A stretch of DNA of 64,000 nucleotides from NORP240 sp046047495 (GCA_046047495.1 JBJOHV010000026.1:8275-72274); one strand, 5' to 3'. Positions 43,384 through 52,540 are shown, numbered from the stretch's first letter. The notes: generated from the sequence alone by a model not told the origin. A program made the numbers and translations.

Positions 43384-45807
43384 TCAGATGTCGAGGTTTT
43401 CCACTGCCAGGGCATTGGCCTCGATGAATTCCCGCCGCGGCTCCACCTGGTCCCCCATCAGGGTGTTGAACAGCTGATCCGCCCCGATGGCGTCATCGAT
43501 GGTGACCTGCAGCATACGGCGGTTGTCGGGATCCATGGTGGTCTCCCATAACTGGGCCGGGTTCATTTCCCCCAATCCCTTGTAGCGCTGCAAATACTGA
43601 CCTTTCATGGCGTCGTCCACCAACCACTGTATGGCTTCTCCCAGGCCCGTGATCTCCCGGGTCTTTTCGCCCCGCTTCACATAAGCGCCTGGCTCCAACA
43701 GGCCGTCCAGGGTTTTGCCGAGTGCGGAGATGGTCCGATATTCGCCGGAATGGAAGAAGTCCATGCTGAAGACATAATGCCGCTCCAGGCCATGGAGGCT
43801 GTGGTCAGCAACGGGCAGGAACAGGTTGCGCTCCGGATCCCGCTCGATTTTTAACTCATAGTGGGCACTCACTGTCGGGTTTCGCCTCCCAAGCGTGTCC
43901 CGTAATTGACCGATCCAGCCTTCTACTTGCTCGCGGGTACGCAGATCGGTTTCCGCCAGCGCCGGGGTAAAGATCATCGCCTCCAACAGTTCGGCGGGAT
44001 ACACCCGGGACAGGCGACTGATGATGGCGAAGGTATTGTTGTACTGTTTGACAATGGCCTGCAGGGAATCTCCTGAAATGGCCGGCGCCTGGGCGTTGAC
44101 ATGGAGAGAGGCCTCCTCCAGTGCTGCCTGGGTCTGATAGGCCGCGAGCTCCCCATCATCCTTTAGGTACTGTTCATGTTTGCCCTTACGGATCTTGTAC
44201 AACGGGGGCTGGGCAATATATACATGGCCACGCTCAACCAGTTCACGCATCTGCCGGAAGAAGAAGGTCAGCAACAAGGTACGGATATGGGAACCGTCCA
44301 CGTCGGCGTCGGTCATGATGATGATTCGGTGATACCGCAAATTGGCTGGATTGAATTCCTCGTTGCCGATGCCACAGCCAAGGGCCTTGATCAGGGTGCC
44401 GATTTCTGCCGAACTCAGCATTTTGTCGAAGCGCGCTTTTTCCACGTTGAGGATCTTGCCCTTCAAGGGCAGAATCGCCTGATTCTTGCGATTGCGTCCC
44501 TGCTTGGCCGATCCGCCCGCTGAGTCACCCTCGACGATGTAGATTTCAGACAGTGCCGGATCCTTTTCCTGGCAATCCGCCAGTTTGCCCGGCAGACCTG
44601 CCACATCCAGGGCGCCTTTGCGCCGCGTCATTTCCCGGGCCTTGCGGGCCGCCTCACGCGCCCGCGCCGCGTCGATAATCTTGCCGACGATCTGCTTTGC
44701 CTCAATTGGATTTTCCATGAGGTAGTCGGTCAAGTGGGCCGTCATTTCCTGTTCAACCACGGCTTTCACCTCAGAGGACACCAGCTTGTCCTTGGTCTGG
44801 GATGAGAATTTGGGGTCTGGGACCTTCACTGAGATGACAGCCGTCAGGCCTTCCCGGGCATCGTCGCCGGTGGTTGCCACCTCCTTGGCCTTTTTCGCCG
44901 ACATCTCCTTGTCGATATAGTTGTTCAGAACCCGGGTCAATGCGGCCCGAAAGCCCGCAAGATGGGTCCCTCCATCCCGTTGCGGGATGTTGTTGGTGTA
45001 GGCGAAGATGTTTTCCTGATAGGAATCGTTCCATTGCAGGGCAACCTCCACTGCAATTTTTTCCCCTTCCCGCTGGGATTGAAAATAAAACATCTTGTTG
45101 ACCGGGGTTTTGTTCTTGTTCAGGTACTCGATGAAGGCCTGTAGCCCGCCGTCGTACTTGAAGAGATCCTCTTTGCCGCTGCGCTCATCCTTTAGTCGAA
45201 TGGCCACACCCGCATTCAGAAAGGCCAATTCCCTGAGTTTCTTGGCCAGAATTTCGTAGTGAAATTCGATATTGGTGAAAGTTTGTGCAGACGGCTTGAA
45301 GGTCACTTCTGTGCCTGTGCCTGTGGTTTCCCCCACCACCGCAAGGGGTGCCTGTGGAACGCCATGGACATAGTACTGCTCATGAACCTGGCCTTTTCGG
45401 CGGATAGTCAGCTTCAACTCCTCAGACAAGGCGTTGACCACGGACACACCCACCCCATGCAGGCCGCCGGAAACCTTGTAGCTGTTGTCATCAAATTTTC
45501 CTCCTGCATGGAGCACGGTCATGATGACTTCTGCGGCTGAAACCCCCTCTTTGTGCATTTCCGTGGGAATGCCCCGGCCGTTGTCGGCGACGGTGACCGT
45601 TTCTCCCACATGAATCTTGACGTTGATCTCGGTACAGTGCCCCGCCAGCGCCTCGTCGATGGAATTGTCCACCAACTCGAAAACCATATGGTGAAGGCCG
45701 GTGCCATCATCCGTGTCGCCGATGTACATTCCGGGGCGCTTGCGAACCGCATCCAGGCCTTTGAGCACCTTGATACTGTCGGAGTCGTACTTGGATTCTT
45801 CGGTCAT
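43384..45807 (-). CDS. gyrB: DNA gyrase subunit B
   Basis: 807 residues from the ATG at 45807 (MTEESKYDSDSIKVLKGLDAVRKRPGMYIG begins the ORF proper). The GHKL ATPase domain shows ELVDNSIDEALAG, DNGRGIP and GLHGVGVSVVNALS. The TOPRIM domain shows EGDSAGGSAKQGR and DADVDGSH, with the ~170-residue insertion found in gammaproteobacterial GyrB. It ends in the usual NALAVENLDI. With GyrA (not in the window) it introduces negative supercoils. It lies 25 bases after recF and is last in the dnaA-dnaN-recF-gyrB operon. Confidence 0.98.
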   Translation of the reverse strand: MTEESKYDSDSIKVLKGLDAVRKRPGMYIGDTDDGTGLHHMVFELVDNSIDEALAGHCTEINVKIHVGETVTVADNGRGIPTEMHKEGVSAAEVIMTVLHAGGKFDDNSYKVSGGLHGVGVSVVNALSEELKLTIRRKGQVHEQYYVHGVPQAPLAVVGETTGTGTEVTFKPSAQTFTNIEFHYEILAKKLRELAFLNAGVAIRLKDERSGKEDLFKYDGGLQAFIEYLNKNKTPVNKMFYFQSQREGEKIAVEVALQWNDSYQENIFAYTNNIPQRDGGTHLAGFRAALTRVLNNYIDKEMSAKKAKEVATTGDDAREGLTAVISVKVPDPKFSSQTKDKLVSSEVKAVVEQEMTAHLTDYLMENPIEAKQIVGKIIDAARAREAARKAREMTRRKGALDVAGLPGKLADCQEKDPALSEIYIVEGDSAGGSAKQGRNRKNQAILPLKGKILNVEKARFDKMLSSAEIGTLIKALGCGIGNEEFNPANLRYHRIIIMTDADVDGSHIRTLLLTFFFRQMRELVERGHVYIAQPPLYKIRKGKHEQYLKDDGELAAYQTQAALEEASLHVNAQAPAISGDSLQAIVKQYNNTFAIISRLSRVYPAELLEAMIFTPALAETDLRTREQVEGWIGQLRDTLGRRNPTVSAHYELKIERDPERNLFLPVADHSLHGLERHYVFSMDFFHSGEYRTISALGKTLDGLLEPGAYVKRGEKTREITGLGEAIQWLVDDAMKGQYLQRYKGLGEMNPAQLWETTMDPDNRRMLQVTIDDAIGADQLFNTLMGDQVEPRREFIEANALAVENLDI

Positions 45808-45832
45808 TGAACGGCTGCTCCTGGCCTGAATT

Positions 45833-46912
45833 TCAGGGGTGGATTTTACCATGTTCCACGTGGAACTTTCTTATCGCAATGCCCGCATCCCAACAATGTT
45901 GCAGGGATCGCTCATCCACACAGGTGATGAATACCTGGCTGTCCAGTCGGGCCAGATAGCGACATACCGTAGCCCTGTTTTTTTCATCCAGCTCCGCCGG
46001 CAGATCGTCAATCAGAAACACACAGGTTCTGGAGGTTGATCGGGCCAGCAGGATGGCCTGGGCAATTTTCATAGCACTCACCAGCATCTTCTGCTGACCC
46101 CGGGATAGCACCTCTGCGGCGTTAAGTTTGCCCACCCGGATCTGGATATCTGCCCGGTGGGGACCTGCCTGGGTCAATCCATAACGACGATCCGAGTCCA
46201 AATTACCGGAAAGCACGGTTGTCAGATCCAGGCCAGGGTCCCAACCCCTGAAATAGCTGAGAATGGCAGGGCTTTCCGGCGCGATTTCACGTAGAACTTC
46301 GGCTAAAACCTGCTGAAACGCTTCGAAGTACACCGAACGCGCGCTATCTATATGTGCCGCCTCACGCCCGAACTCGCTATCCCAGGCCGCCAACTGGCTG
46401 CGATCCAGGCTTTTACCCTTGAGCAGCTGATTGCGATTGGCGATGCAGACCCTGCTGTTGCGCCAATGGTCCACAAAGGAAGGTTCCACGTGGAACACTC
46501 CCCAGTCCAGGAATCGCCGCCGCACCTTGGGGCTGCCCTCCAACAGTAAAAAGGTATTGGCATCCAGGATCTGCAAGGGCAACAGCTTTGCGGCTTCGAT
46601 CCAATTGGGCTGCTTGTTCCCCTGCAATTTCAGGATGGGCTTCTGTAACCGGGACTTTTGCAGGCCCATGGCAACCGCACCGCCATCCAACTCACAGAAT
46701 ACGGTGCAGTCCTTCGACCCCTCCTGTATCAACGGGGCCACTTTCGCGCTGCGGAAAGAGCGACCCACTCCCAGCAGATAAATGGCCTCCAAAATGCTGG
46801 TCTTGCCGCTCCCGTTCGGGCCACTGATGACATTAATCAACTCTCCCGGCAACAGGGACAGCTGATCGATATTCCGAAGCCGGGTAATGTTCAGCTTGCT
46901 GATGGTGGTCAT
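45833..46912 (-). CDS. recF: DNA replication and repair protein RecF (carries two parS sites)
   Basis: 359 residues. SMC-like ATPase motifs: Walker A GPNGSGKTS, signature LSRGQQKMLVSAMKIAQ, and Walker B-like CVFLIDDLPAELD. RecF helps RecOR load RecA at gaps. Two parS palindromes lie within the gene, both read in frame as Phe-His-Val-Glu: once in GVFHVEPSFV near the middle and once in the C-terminal tail RKFHVEHGKIHP. That tail extends beyond the usual RecF end, which hints that the protein tolerates peptide encoded by the DNA site. Confidence 0.96.
   Translation of the reverse strand: MTTISKLNITRLRNIDQLSLLPGELINVISGPNGSGKTSILEAIYLLGVGRSFRSAKVAPLIQEGSKDCTVFCELDGGAVAMGLQKSRLQKPILKLQGNKQPNWIEAAKLLPLQILDANTFLLLEGSPKVRRRFLDWGVFHVEPSFVDHWRNSRVCIANRNQLLKGKSLDRSQLAAWDSEFGREAAHIDSARSVYFEAFQQVLAEVLREIAPESPAILSYFRGWDPGLDLTTVLSGNLDSDRRYGLTQAGPHRADIQIRVGKLNAAEVLSRGQQKMLVSAMKIAQAILLARSTSRTCVFLIDDLPAELDEKNRATVCRYLARLDSQVFITCVDERSLQHCWDAGIAIRKFHVEHGKIHP
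45852..45867. promoter_or_regulatory. parS centromere-like site 1 (in recF 3' end)
   Basis: TGTTCCACGTGGAACT matches the chromosomal parS consensus TGTTCCACGTGGAACA at 15 of 16 positions; the inner 14 bases are a perfect palindrome. ParB, encoded at 57728, is expected to bind here and spread, guiding origin segregation. It lies about 3.9 kb from the dnaA-rpmH gap. Confidence 0.88.
46482..46497. promoter_or_regulatory. parS centromere-like site 2 (in mid recF)
   Basis: GGTTCCACGTGGAACA matches the parS consensus at 15 of 16 positions, with the same perfect 14-base palindromic core as site 1, which lies 630 bases away. Two such sites in one gene near the origin are very unlikely by chance. Confidence 0.88.
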
Positions 46913-46956
46913 TCAATGAAACCGGAAACCCGCCAGCCATGGCAGCGGGGCGCCAC

Positions 46957-48066
46957 CTACAGTCTCATGGGCATGACAACGTAAACCGCCTCGCTGCTGT
47001 CATCGGCAGCCTCCAGAAGAGCGCTACTATTGGGATCAGACAGGGAAATTCTCACCCTGTCACTGGAAAGAGCACCCAACACATCGATGAGATAGGAAAC
47101 ATTGAATCCTATCTCCAGCGGGTCTCCCTGATAGTCCACAGTCACCGTCTCCTCCGCTTCCTCCTGCTCCGGATTATTGGCAAGAATCTTTAGCTCATCT
47201 GTGGACAAAATGAGCCGGACGCCCCGGTATTTCTCATTGGACAGGATCGCGGCGCGGGAAAACGCCTGGCGCAGCAGCTGCCGGTCTCCCGTCACCGTCT
47301 TGTCCCCCGTCTTTGGCAATACCCGGTTGTAATCGGGAAATTTGCCGTCCACCAGTTTGGAGGTGAACGTGTACTCCGACATGCGGGCCCGGATGTGGCT
47401 GTTGCCAAACACGAGCTCCAGCTCTCCACTGCCTTCCCCCAGCAGGCGACCCATTTCCATGATGCCTTTACGGGGCAGAATGAGCTGCTGGGTCGCGCCT
47501 CCCACCTCGTTCTTGCAACGGAACGTGTGCATCGCCAACCGATGGCCATCGGTGGCCACTACCCGCAAATATTTGTCGGTCACTTCGAACAGCATGCCAT
47601 TCAGGTAGTAGCGGACATCCTGCTGCGCCATGGCAAAACTGGTGCTGTCCAACAGGGATTTCAGTTTCACATCATCCACATGAACAGAAAAAGTGCCGGG
47701 CTCGTCTTCGATTCGAGGAAACTCGTTGGCGGGCAGGGTTGCCAGGGTAAACCGGCTGCGACCAGCCTTCAGTGTCAACTTGCCATCCCCGTGGGAAAAC
47801 TCGAGGCTGGCGTTTTCCGGCAAGGATTTGCAGATATCCACCAACTTTCTGGCAGGCACCGTGATACTCCCGGATTTACTGCCGCTATCAACCTTCACCC
47901 GCCCGACCAGTTCCACCTCCAGGTCGGTGCCAGTGAGAGACAATTCATCGCCCTGCAAATCCAGCAGCACATTGGACAACACCGGCAGGGTTTGGCGACG
48001 CTCCACGACCCCGCTCACCAATTGCAGGGGCTTCAACAGGGCTTCTCGAGAAACAGTGAATCGCAT
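46957..48066 (-). CDS. dnaN: DNA polymerase III beta sliding clamp
   Basis: 369 residues forming three repeats of the clamp fold. Recognisable segments are ETLPVLSNVLL-like RRQTLPVLSNVLLDL, ATDGHRLAMH, FPDYNRVLPK and the C-terminal YVVMPMRL that contributes to the client-binding pocket. It encircles DNA and tethers polymerase III. 32 bases separate it from dnaA and 44 from recF. Confidence 0.98.
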   Translation of the reverse strand: MRFTVSREALLKPLQLVSGVVERRQTLPVLSNVLLDLQGDELSLTGTDLEVELVGRVKVDSGSKSGSITVPARKLVDICKSLPENASLEFSHGDGKLTLKAGRSRFTLATLPANEFPRIEDEPGTFSVHVDDVKLKSLLDSTSFAMAQQDVRYYLNGMLFEVTDKYLRVVATDGHRLAMHTFRCKNEVGGATQQLILPRKGIMEMGRLLGEGSGELELVFGNSHIRARMSEYTFTSKLVDGKFPDYNRVLPKTGDKTVTGDRQLLRQAFSRAAILSNEKYRGVRLILSTDELKILANNPEQEEAEETVTVDYQGDPLEIGFNVSYLIDVLGALSSDRVRISLSDPNSSALLEAADDSSEAVYVVMPMRL

Positions 48067-48098
48067 GTCAGATACCTATTCGTTGTTGCGCCCAAACG

Positions 48099-49604
48099 TC
48101 AGCGGGACAGGGATCGCAACAAATTGTTGTAGTCTTCCTCAATATCCGATGTCGTGCGCCTAAGCTTGCTGATCTGCCGACAGGCATGGAGAACCGTCGT
48201 ATGGTCACGGCCTCCGAATGCATCGCCAATCTCTGGAAGACTGTGATTGGTTAACTCTTTTGACAAGCTCATGGCCACCTGTCTGGGTCTGGCCACGGAG
48301 CGATTGCGTTTTTTTGACAACATGTCGGCCATTTTTATCTTGTAATACTCGGCCACCGAGCGCTGAATGTTGTCAATTGACACCATCTTGTCTTGTATGG
48401 CAAAAAGGTCCTTCAGGGCGTCTTTGATCAACGCAAGATCGATGGGTCGACCCACAAAGCTGGCATGGGCCATGACCCGCTTCAATGCCCCCTCCAATTC
48501 CCGCACATTGGAGCGCAACCGCTGGGCAATGAACAGTGCCGCGTCGTTGGGCAGCTGCACATTGCTCAACGCTGCTTTCTTGATCAGGATGGCTGCGCGT
48601 GTCTCCAGCTCAGGTGGCTCCACCGCCACGGTCAATCCCCAGCCGAAGCGGGACTTGAGTCGCTCTTCGAGCCCATTGATCTCCTTATGGAAGCGATCAC
48701 AGGTCAGGATGATTTGCTGACCCCCCTCGAGCAGGGCGTTGAAGGTATGGAAAAACTCTTCCTGAGACCGTTCCTTGCCGGCAAAAAACTGGATGTCGTC
48801 GATCAGCAATGCATCCACGGACCGGTAGTAGCGCTTGAACTCGTTGATGGCGTTCAATTGCAGGGCGGTCACCATGGTGGCGACGAACGTTTCCGAATGC
48901 AGGTACACGATTTTGGCATCCGGCTTACGTGCCAGCATCTGGTTGCCGATGGCGTGCATCAGGTGTGTTTTACCCAAGCCGACACCACCGTATATAAAGA
49001 GTGGGTTGTAAGCATGGCCGGGATTGCCGGCAACCTGCATGGCAGCAGCCCGGGCCAGCTGATTGGACTTGCCCTCGATAAAGTTATCGAAGGTGCTTTC
49101 AGAATTCAGGCGCCCACGGTGCTTGAGCTTGCCCTCGATGATGGTGTCCATTGCCCGAGCCCGCCGGGATTCCCCGGCATTGGCAGGCAGAGTTGCCGAG
49201 TTTCCAACCGACCAGGTCCTGCCGCTGATCGGCTGAGCCCCGGCAACCCCCGCAAATTGCTGAGACACAAAGCCCGGCCGTGGCGTGGAAATGGGGTCCT
49301 GCCTGACGGGAGTATCTGCCGAGGCCAGATTGACCGCTGCTGGCCCCTCCTCCGGTCGGCCCGGATCCACCACATCCAAAACGATCTGGAATTCATCTCC
49401 ACCACACAATTCCCTGAAACGGGTCTTGATCCGCTCCAGGAATTTATCCTTCACCCAGTCGAGGACAAATCGATTGGGTGCCAACAGCCACAATTCCGTG
49501 GCTCGGGCTTCCGCCTTTAACGGTCTGATCCAGGTGTTGAATTGCTGGTGGGGGAGTTCGCTTTTTAAGCTGTTGAGGCATTCTTGCCAATGAACTGCGA
49601 GCAC
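48099..49604 (-). CDS. dnaA: Chromosomal replication initiator DnaA
   Basis: 501 residues from a GTG at 49604, with GGGGA upstream. Domain I (WQECLNSLKSELPHQQFNTWIRPL) is followed by a variable linker (~80-165), then the AAA+ domain with Walker A GGVGLGKTH (206-214) and Walker B LLIDDIQFFAGKERSQEEFFHTFN, and domain IV with the box-binding helix-turn-helix (SLPEIGDAFGGRDHTTVLHACRQI). It binds DnaA boxes and opens the origin, the best candidate for which lies directly upstream. TAGAAT at 49650-49655 (minus) is a possible -10. Confidence 0.98.
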   Translation of the reverse strand: MLAVHWQECLNSLKSELPHQQFNTWIRPLKAEARATELWLLAPNRFVLDWVKDKFLERIKTRFRELCGGDEFQIVLDVVDPGRPEEGPAAVNLASADTPVRQDPISTPRPGFVSQQFAGVAGAQPISGRTWSVGNSATLPANAGESRRARAMDTIIEGKLKHRGRLNSESTFDNFIEGKSNQLARAAAMQVAGNPGHAYNPLFIYGGVGLGKTHLMHAIGNQMLARKPDAKIVYLHSETFVATMVTALQLNAINEFKRYYRSVDALLIDDIQFFAGKERSQEEFFHTFNALLEGGQQIILTCDRFHKEINGLEERLKSRFGWGLTVAVEPPELETRAAILIKKAALSNVQLPNDAALFIAQRLRSNVRELEGALKRVMAHASFVGRPIDLALIKDALKDLFAIQDKMVSIDNIQRSVAEYYKIKMADMLSKKRNRSVARPRQVAMSLSKELTNHSLPEIGDAFGGRDHTTVLHACRQISKLRRTTSDIEEDYNNLLRSLSR

Positions 49605-49687
49605 GTGTTTTTCCCCGGTATCTTTCTTGTTCTGCTGCGACGAGGATGAATTCTAACTCAATAAAAAATTTTATATCCACAAACCCA

Positions 49688-49713
49688 GGGAGAATCATCA
49701 TAAAAATTCTCCC
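49688..49713. repeat. Inverted repeat inside the candidate origin
   Basis: GGGAGAAT (49688-49695) pairs perfectly with ATTCTCCC (49706-49713) across a 10-base AT-rich loop, extended by CA/TG with one bulge. TTTTT follows shortly on the plus strand (49717-49721), so it could terminate rightward transcription, though no gene reads into it from the left on that strand. Confidence 0.55.
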
Positions 49714-49822
49714 CTGTTTTTCTGCTTATACAACAATATGTTACGCGCATGATGGTGGTTTTTACCGGGGCTTTTTCAGCAAAAAATCCGACAAGCGTCA
49801 CAGAAATTTAAAGCCCACAACC

Positions 49823-49831
49823 TGTGGATAA
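49823..49831 (-). promoter_or_regulatory. Consensus DnaA box
   Basis: TGTGGATAA is the exact complement of the R1-type DnaA box TTATCCACA, flanked by AT-rich sequence between dnaA and rpmH. Confidence 0.75.
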
Positions 49832-49880
49832 CTTGTGATCAGTCTTTGGGCTTTCTCTGAAAATTTTTCCTCGCCGAAAA

Positions 49881-49909
49881 TTGCATAATCCCGGCAAACC
49901 CTCTAGAAT
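49881..49909 (+). promoter_or_regulatory. Sigma-70 promoter of rpmH
   Basis: TTGCAT (49881-49886) and TAGAAT (49904-49909) are separated by exactly 17 bases. The start of transcription would be near 49916, giving a 55-base leader before the rpmH ATG. It would drive rpmH-rnpA-yidD-yidC. Confidence 0.75.
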
Positions 49910-49970
49910 TCGCCCTCTCTTTCAAACCGGGTTGGTTCGGTTTTGCAAAGAATTACTGGAATCCCGAATC

Positions 49971-50105
49971 ATGAAACGTACTTTTCAACCCAGCCTGCTG
50001 AAGCGCGCCAGACGCCATGGCTTTCGTGCCCGCATGGCCACCAAGGGTGGCCGCCTGGTCCTTAAGCGACGCCGCGCGCGGGGCCGTGTAAAACTGTCGG
50101 CCTAA
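49971..50105 (+). CDS. rpmH: 50S ribosomal protein L34
   Basis: 44 residues from the ATG at 49971, very basic, starting MKRTFQPS and containing KRARRHGFRARMATKGGR, the diagnostic L34 core. Upstream in-frame sequence is the untranslated leader. Its position beside dnaA and before rnpA is almost universal in bacteria. Confidence 0.98.
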   Translation: MKRTFQPSLLKRARRHGFRARMATKGGRLVLKRRRARGRVKLSA

Positions 50106-50143
50106 AAACACGACCTCACCCTGATCTCAGGAAAGAGTGTGTT

Positions 50144-50542
50144 GTGCCTGAAAACGGCTTTCCGAAAAAGCTGCGCCTGCTTAAAGCGTCAGATTTCAAA
50201 GCCGTGTTTGGGCAAGCGAAATTCAAAGTTTCCTGCCGCAATCTGCTGGTTTTTGCCATGCCCAATGAACTTGAGCATGCCAGATTGGGCCTGGTCATAG
50301 GCAAACGCCATGTGCCCAAGGCAACGGAACGCAATCGCATCAAGCGAGTACTGCGCAACGCTTTCAGACTGAACCAGAAATTGCTCCAGGGGCTGGACAT
50401 CGTTATTCTTGCGCGCAGTGAATTGGCGAGTCTCGACAATAAAATGCTGGCGATGCGAATCGATACCCTGTGGCGGGATTTGATCAAGAAAACCAATACT
50501 GTCGGCTCGCGCGGTCCGCAGTCCAATGGGATGGAGACATGA
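50144..50542 (+). CDS. rnpA: Ribonuclease P protein component
   Basis: 132 residues from a GTG at 50144. The RNA-binding motif RNRIKRVLRNAFR is preceded by LGLVIGKRHVPKATE, as in C5 proteins. It partners the catalytic RNase P RNA (not in the window) in 5' maturation of tRNA. Its stop overlaps the yidD ATG by 4 bases. Confidence 0.96.
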   Translation: MPENGFPKKLRLLKASDFKAVFGQAKFKVSCRNLLVFAMPNELEHARLGLVIGKRHVPKATERNRIKRVLRNAFRLNQKLLQGLDIVILARSELASLDNKMLAMRIDTLWRDLIKKTNTVGSRGPQSNGMET

Positions 50543-50799
50543 AGTCCATGCTAAGCCGACTGGCGATCGCCCTGATCTCCCTGTATCAAAACAGCCTGAG
50601 CCTGCTGATGGGTAATCAGTGCCGCTTTTACCCCAGCTGCTCCCAATACACAAAAGAAGCCATTCAGGCACACGGCCTGCTCCGTGGCAGTGGCCTGGGC
50701 CTGCGCCGCATAAGCCATTGCCACCCTTGGCACGAAGGGGGCTACGATCCCGTGCCGCCAGCAAATAATTCCCCCGACCAGCCAAACTGCCAACGGTAA
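50539..50799 (+). CDS. yidD: Membrane protein insertion efficiency factor YidD
   Basis: 86 residues. The hydrophobic start (LSRLAIALISLYQNSLSLLM) and the CRFYPSCSQYTKEAI and GLRRISHCHPWHEGGYDPVP motifs identify YidD. It assists YidC-mediated membrane insertion. The arrangement rpmH-rnpA-yidD-yidC is conserved, with an ATGA overlap to rnpA and 7 bases to yidC. Confidence 0.95.
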   Translation: MKSMLSRLAIALISLYQNSLSLLMGNQCRFYPSCSQYTKEAIQAHGLLRGSGLGLRRISHCHPWHEGGYDPVPPANNSPDQPNCQR

Positions 50800-50806
50800 G
50801 TTTCCC

Positions 50807-52504
50807 ATGATGTATACCCGGTTTGTGCTCTACACCGCTTTGGCTATCGTCACCTACATGCTGCTGCTGGCCTGGAACGAGGATTATCCCCGCATCGTCA
50901 GCGAACCCAGTCCGGAACCGGTCGCCACATTGCCGCAACAGCCGGCCACACCGACCACCGCCGATACCAGCGCCGACCTGCCTTCACCCGCCATTGCCGC
51001 CGCCCAACCCGCCGCTGTGCCCTCGGTGCCACCTTCCACCGTGCCGACAACCACGGCAAGCCAGCGACTCATAACTGTGACAACTGACACTCAGCAGCTC
51101 ACCATCGACCTCAATGGTGGCGATATCATTCAGTTGGCATTGCCGCATTACCTGCGGCAAATCGATGTGCCGGATGACCCCTTCGTACTGCTGGAAACCA
51201 CCTCCACCCACACCTATATCGCGGAGAGCGGCCTCATCGGGAACAACGGCGTGGATCGCAACAATCAACGTGCGCAGTACCAGACCGCCGCCACCAGCTA
51301 CACCATGGCGGAAGGCCAGGACAGCCTGGTCGTGGATCTCGTGACCACCGATGCCGGCGGTGTCCGCGTCACCAAACGGTTTTCGTTTGAGCGCGACAAT
51401 TATGTGATCGATGTCAGCTACATCATAGACAACAATTCCACTGCGCCCTGGCAGGCCAATGTCTTCGGGCAGCTCAAGCGTAACAATTACCCGGATCCCA
51501 GCGACGTAGGCGGCTTTGGCCGCTCCTTCCTTGGCTTCGCCACCACCTCGCCGGAAGACCCCTACATCAAGCTGGAGTTCGAGGATATCGATGACGGCGT
51601 CCCCGGGCATCAGATGGACGGCGGCTGGGTGGCGTTCAGCCAGCATTATTTCATCTCCGCCTGGATCCCCGATCAGACGGAGCGTAATGCGTTCTCCCTG
51701 CGTCGCAATACGGCCAATCAGTATTTCGGTGCCTTTGTGGGTCCCGCTTTCATTGTTGAACCAGGCAGTCAGGCGACGAAAACGCTGCAGCTCTATGCTG
51801 GACCCACAGACCAGTACCGTTTGGGTGAACTGGCGACCAATCTCAACCTCACCATCGATTATGGGGTCCTGTGGTTCCTGGCATCACCCATTTACTGGCT
51901 GTTGACCCATATTGAAAGTGTGGTGGGAAACTACGGTCTGGCCATCATCTTGTTGACGGTCCTGGTCAAGGGTGCTTTTTACAAGCTTACTGAAACCCAA
52001 TACAAGTCCATGGCTGGCATGCGTCGTGTAATGCCCAAGATGCAGCAGCTCAAAGAGAGCTATGGCGACGACAAGGTCAAACTACAGAAAGCCACCATGG
52101 AGCTGTACAAAAAGGAAAAGATCAATCCTTTCGGTGGCTGTCTGCCCATGTTGGTGCAGATGCCGGTGTTCGTTGCCCTCTATTGGATGCTGATGCGAAG
52201 CGTCGAGCTCCGCCATGCCCCCTTCATTCTCTGGATCAACGACCTGTCTGTCATGGATCCATACTTTGTACTGCCCTTGTTAATGGGGGCTTCCATGTAT
52301 GCCCAGACCCACCTGTCTCCTGCTCCGGCAGATCCCATGCAGGCCAAGGTCATGAAGTTCATGCCAGTCATGATGACGGTGTTTTTCCTGTGGTTCCCCG
52401 CAGGTCTGGTTCTGTACTGGCTGGTCAACAGCGTGCTGGGCATTGCCCAGCAGTGGTACATCACCCGCAAGATCGAGGCGGCTTACGAAGCCAAGAACGC
52501 CTAG
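50807..52504 (+). CDS. yidC: Membrane protein insertase YidC
   Basis: 565 residues. An N-terminal anchor (FVLYTALAIVTYMLLLAW) is followed by a Pro/Thr/Ala-rich linker (~35-85), a large periplasmic domain (~90-345), and the conserved insertase core (~360-555) with helices such as YGLAIILLTVLVKGAFY and the FGGCLPMLVQMPVFVALYWML segment. The hydrophilic-groove arginine is likely in MAGMRRVMPKMQQL or nearby. It inserts membrane proteins such as the Fo c subunit encoded downstream. Confidence 0.97.
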   Translation: MMYTRFVLYTALAIVTYMLLLAWNEDYPRIVSEPSPEPVATLPQQPATPTTADTSADLPSPAIAAAQPAAVPSVPPSTVPTTTASQRLITVTTDTQQLTIDLNGGDIIQLALPHYLRQIDVPDDPFVLLETTSTHTYIAESGLIGNNGVDRNNQRAQYQTAATSYTMAEGQDSLVVDLVTTDAGGVRVTKRFSFERDNYVIDVSYIIDNNSTAPWQANVFGQLKRNNYPDPSDVGGFGRSFLGFATTSPEDPYIKLEFEDIDDGVPGHQMDGGWVAFSQHYFISAWIPDQTERNAFSLRRNTANQYFGAFVGPAFIVEPGSQATKTLQLYAGPTDQYRLGELATNLNLTIDYGVLWFLASPIYWLLTHIESVVGNYGLAIILLTVLVKGAFYKLTETQYKSMAGMRRVMPKMQQLKESYGDDKVKLQKATMELYKKEKINPFGGCLPMLVQMPVFVALYWMLMRSVELRHAPFILWINDLSVMDPYFVLPLLMGASMYAQTHLSPAPADPMQAKVMKFMPVMMTVFFLWFPAGLVLYWLVNSVLGIAQQWYITRKIEAAYEAKNA

Positions 52505-52540
52505 GGACTGTTTCTGCCGCCACCCCGCCGGGGTCAGACT

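Larger units (their letters stand above)
49605..49970. other. oriC: Candidate oriC, dnaA-rpmH intergenic region
   Basis: This 366-base non-coding gap lies between divergent dnaA and rpmH, the mapped origin position in Pseudomonas. It is AT-rich (for example 49660-49680 and 49860-49875). It holds one perfect DnaA box, TGTGGATAA at 49823-49831, and one 8-of-9 match, ATATCCACA at 49673-49681, plus a hairpin at 49688-49713. Box number is low for an origin, so a second candidate upstream of mnmG cannot be excluded. Confidence 0.6.

Noticed and set aside
49605..49619. CACGTG at the dnaA start as a third parS
   Set aside because: Only the central CACGTG matches; the flanks do not resemble TGTTC/GAACA.
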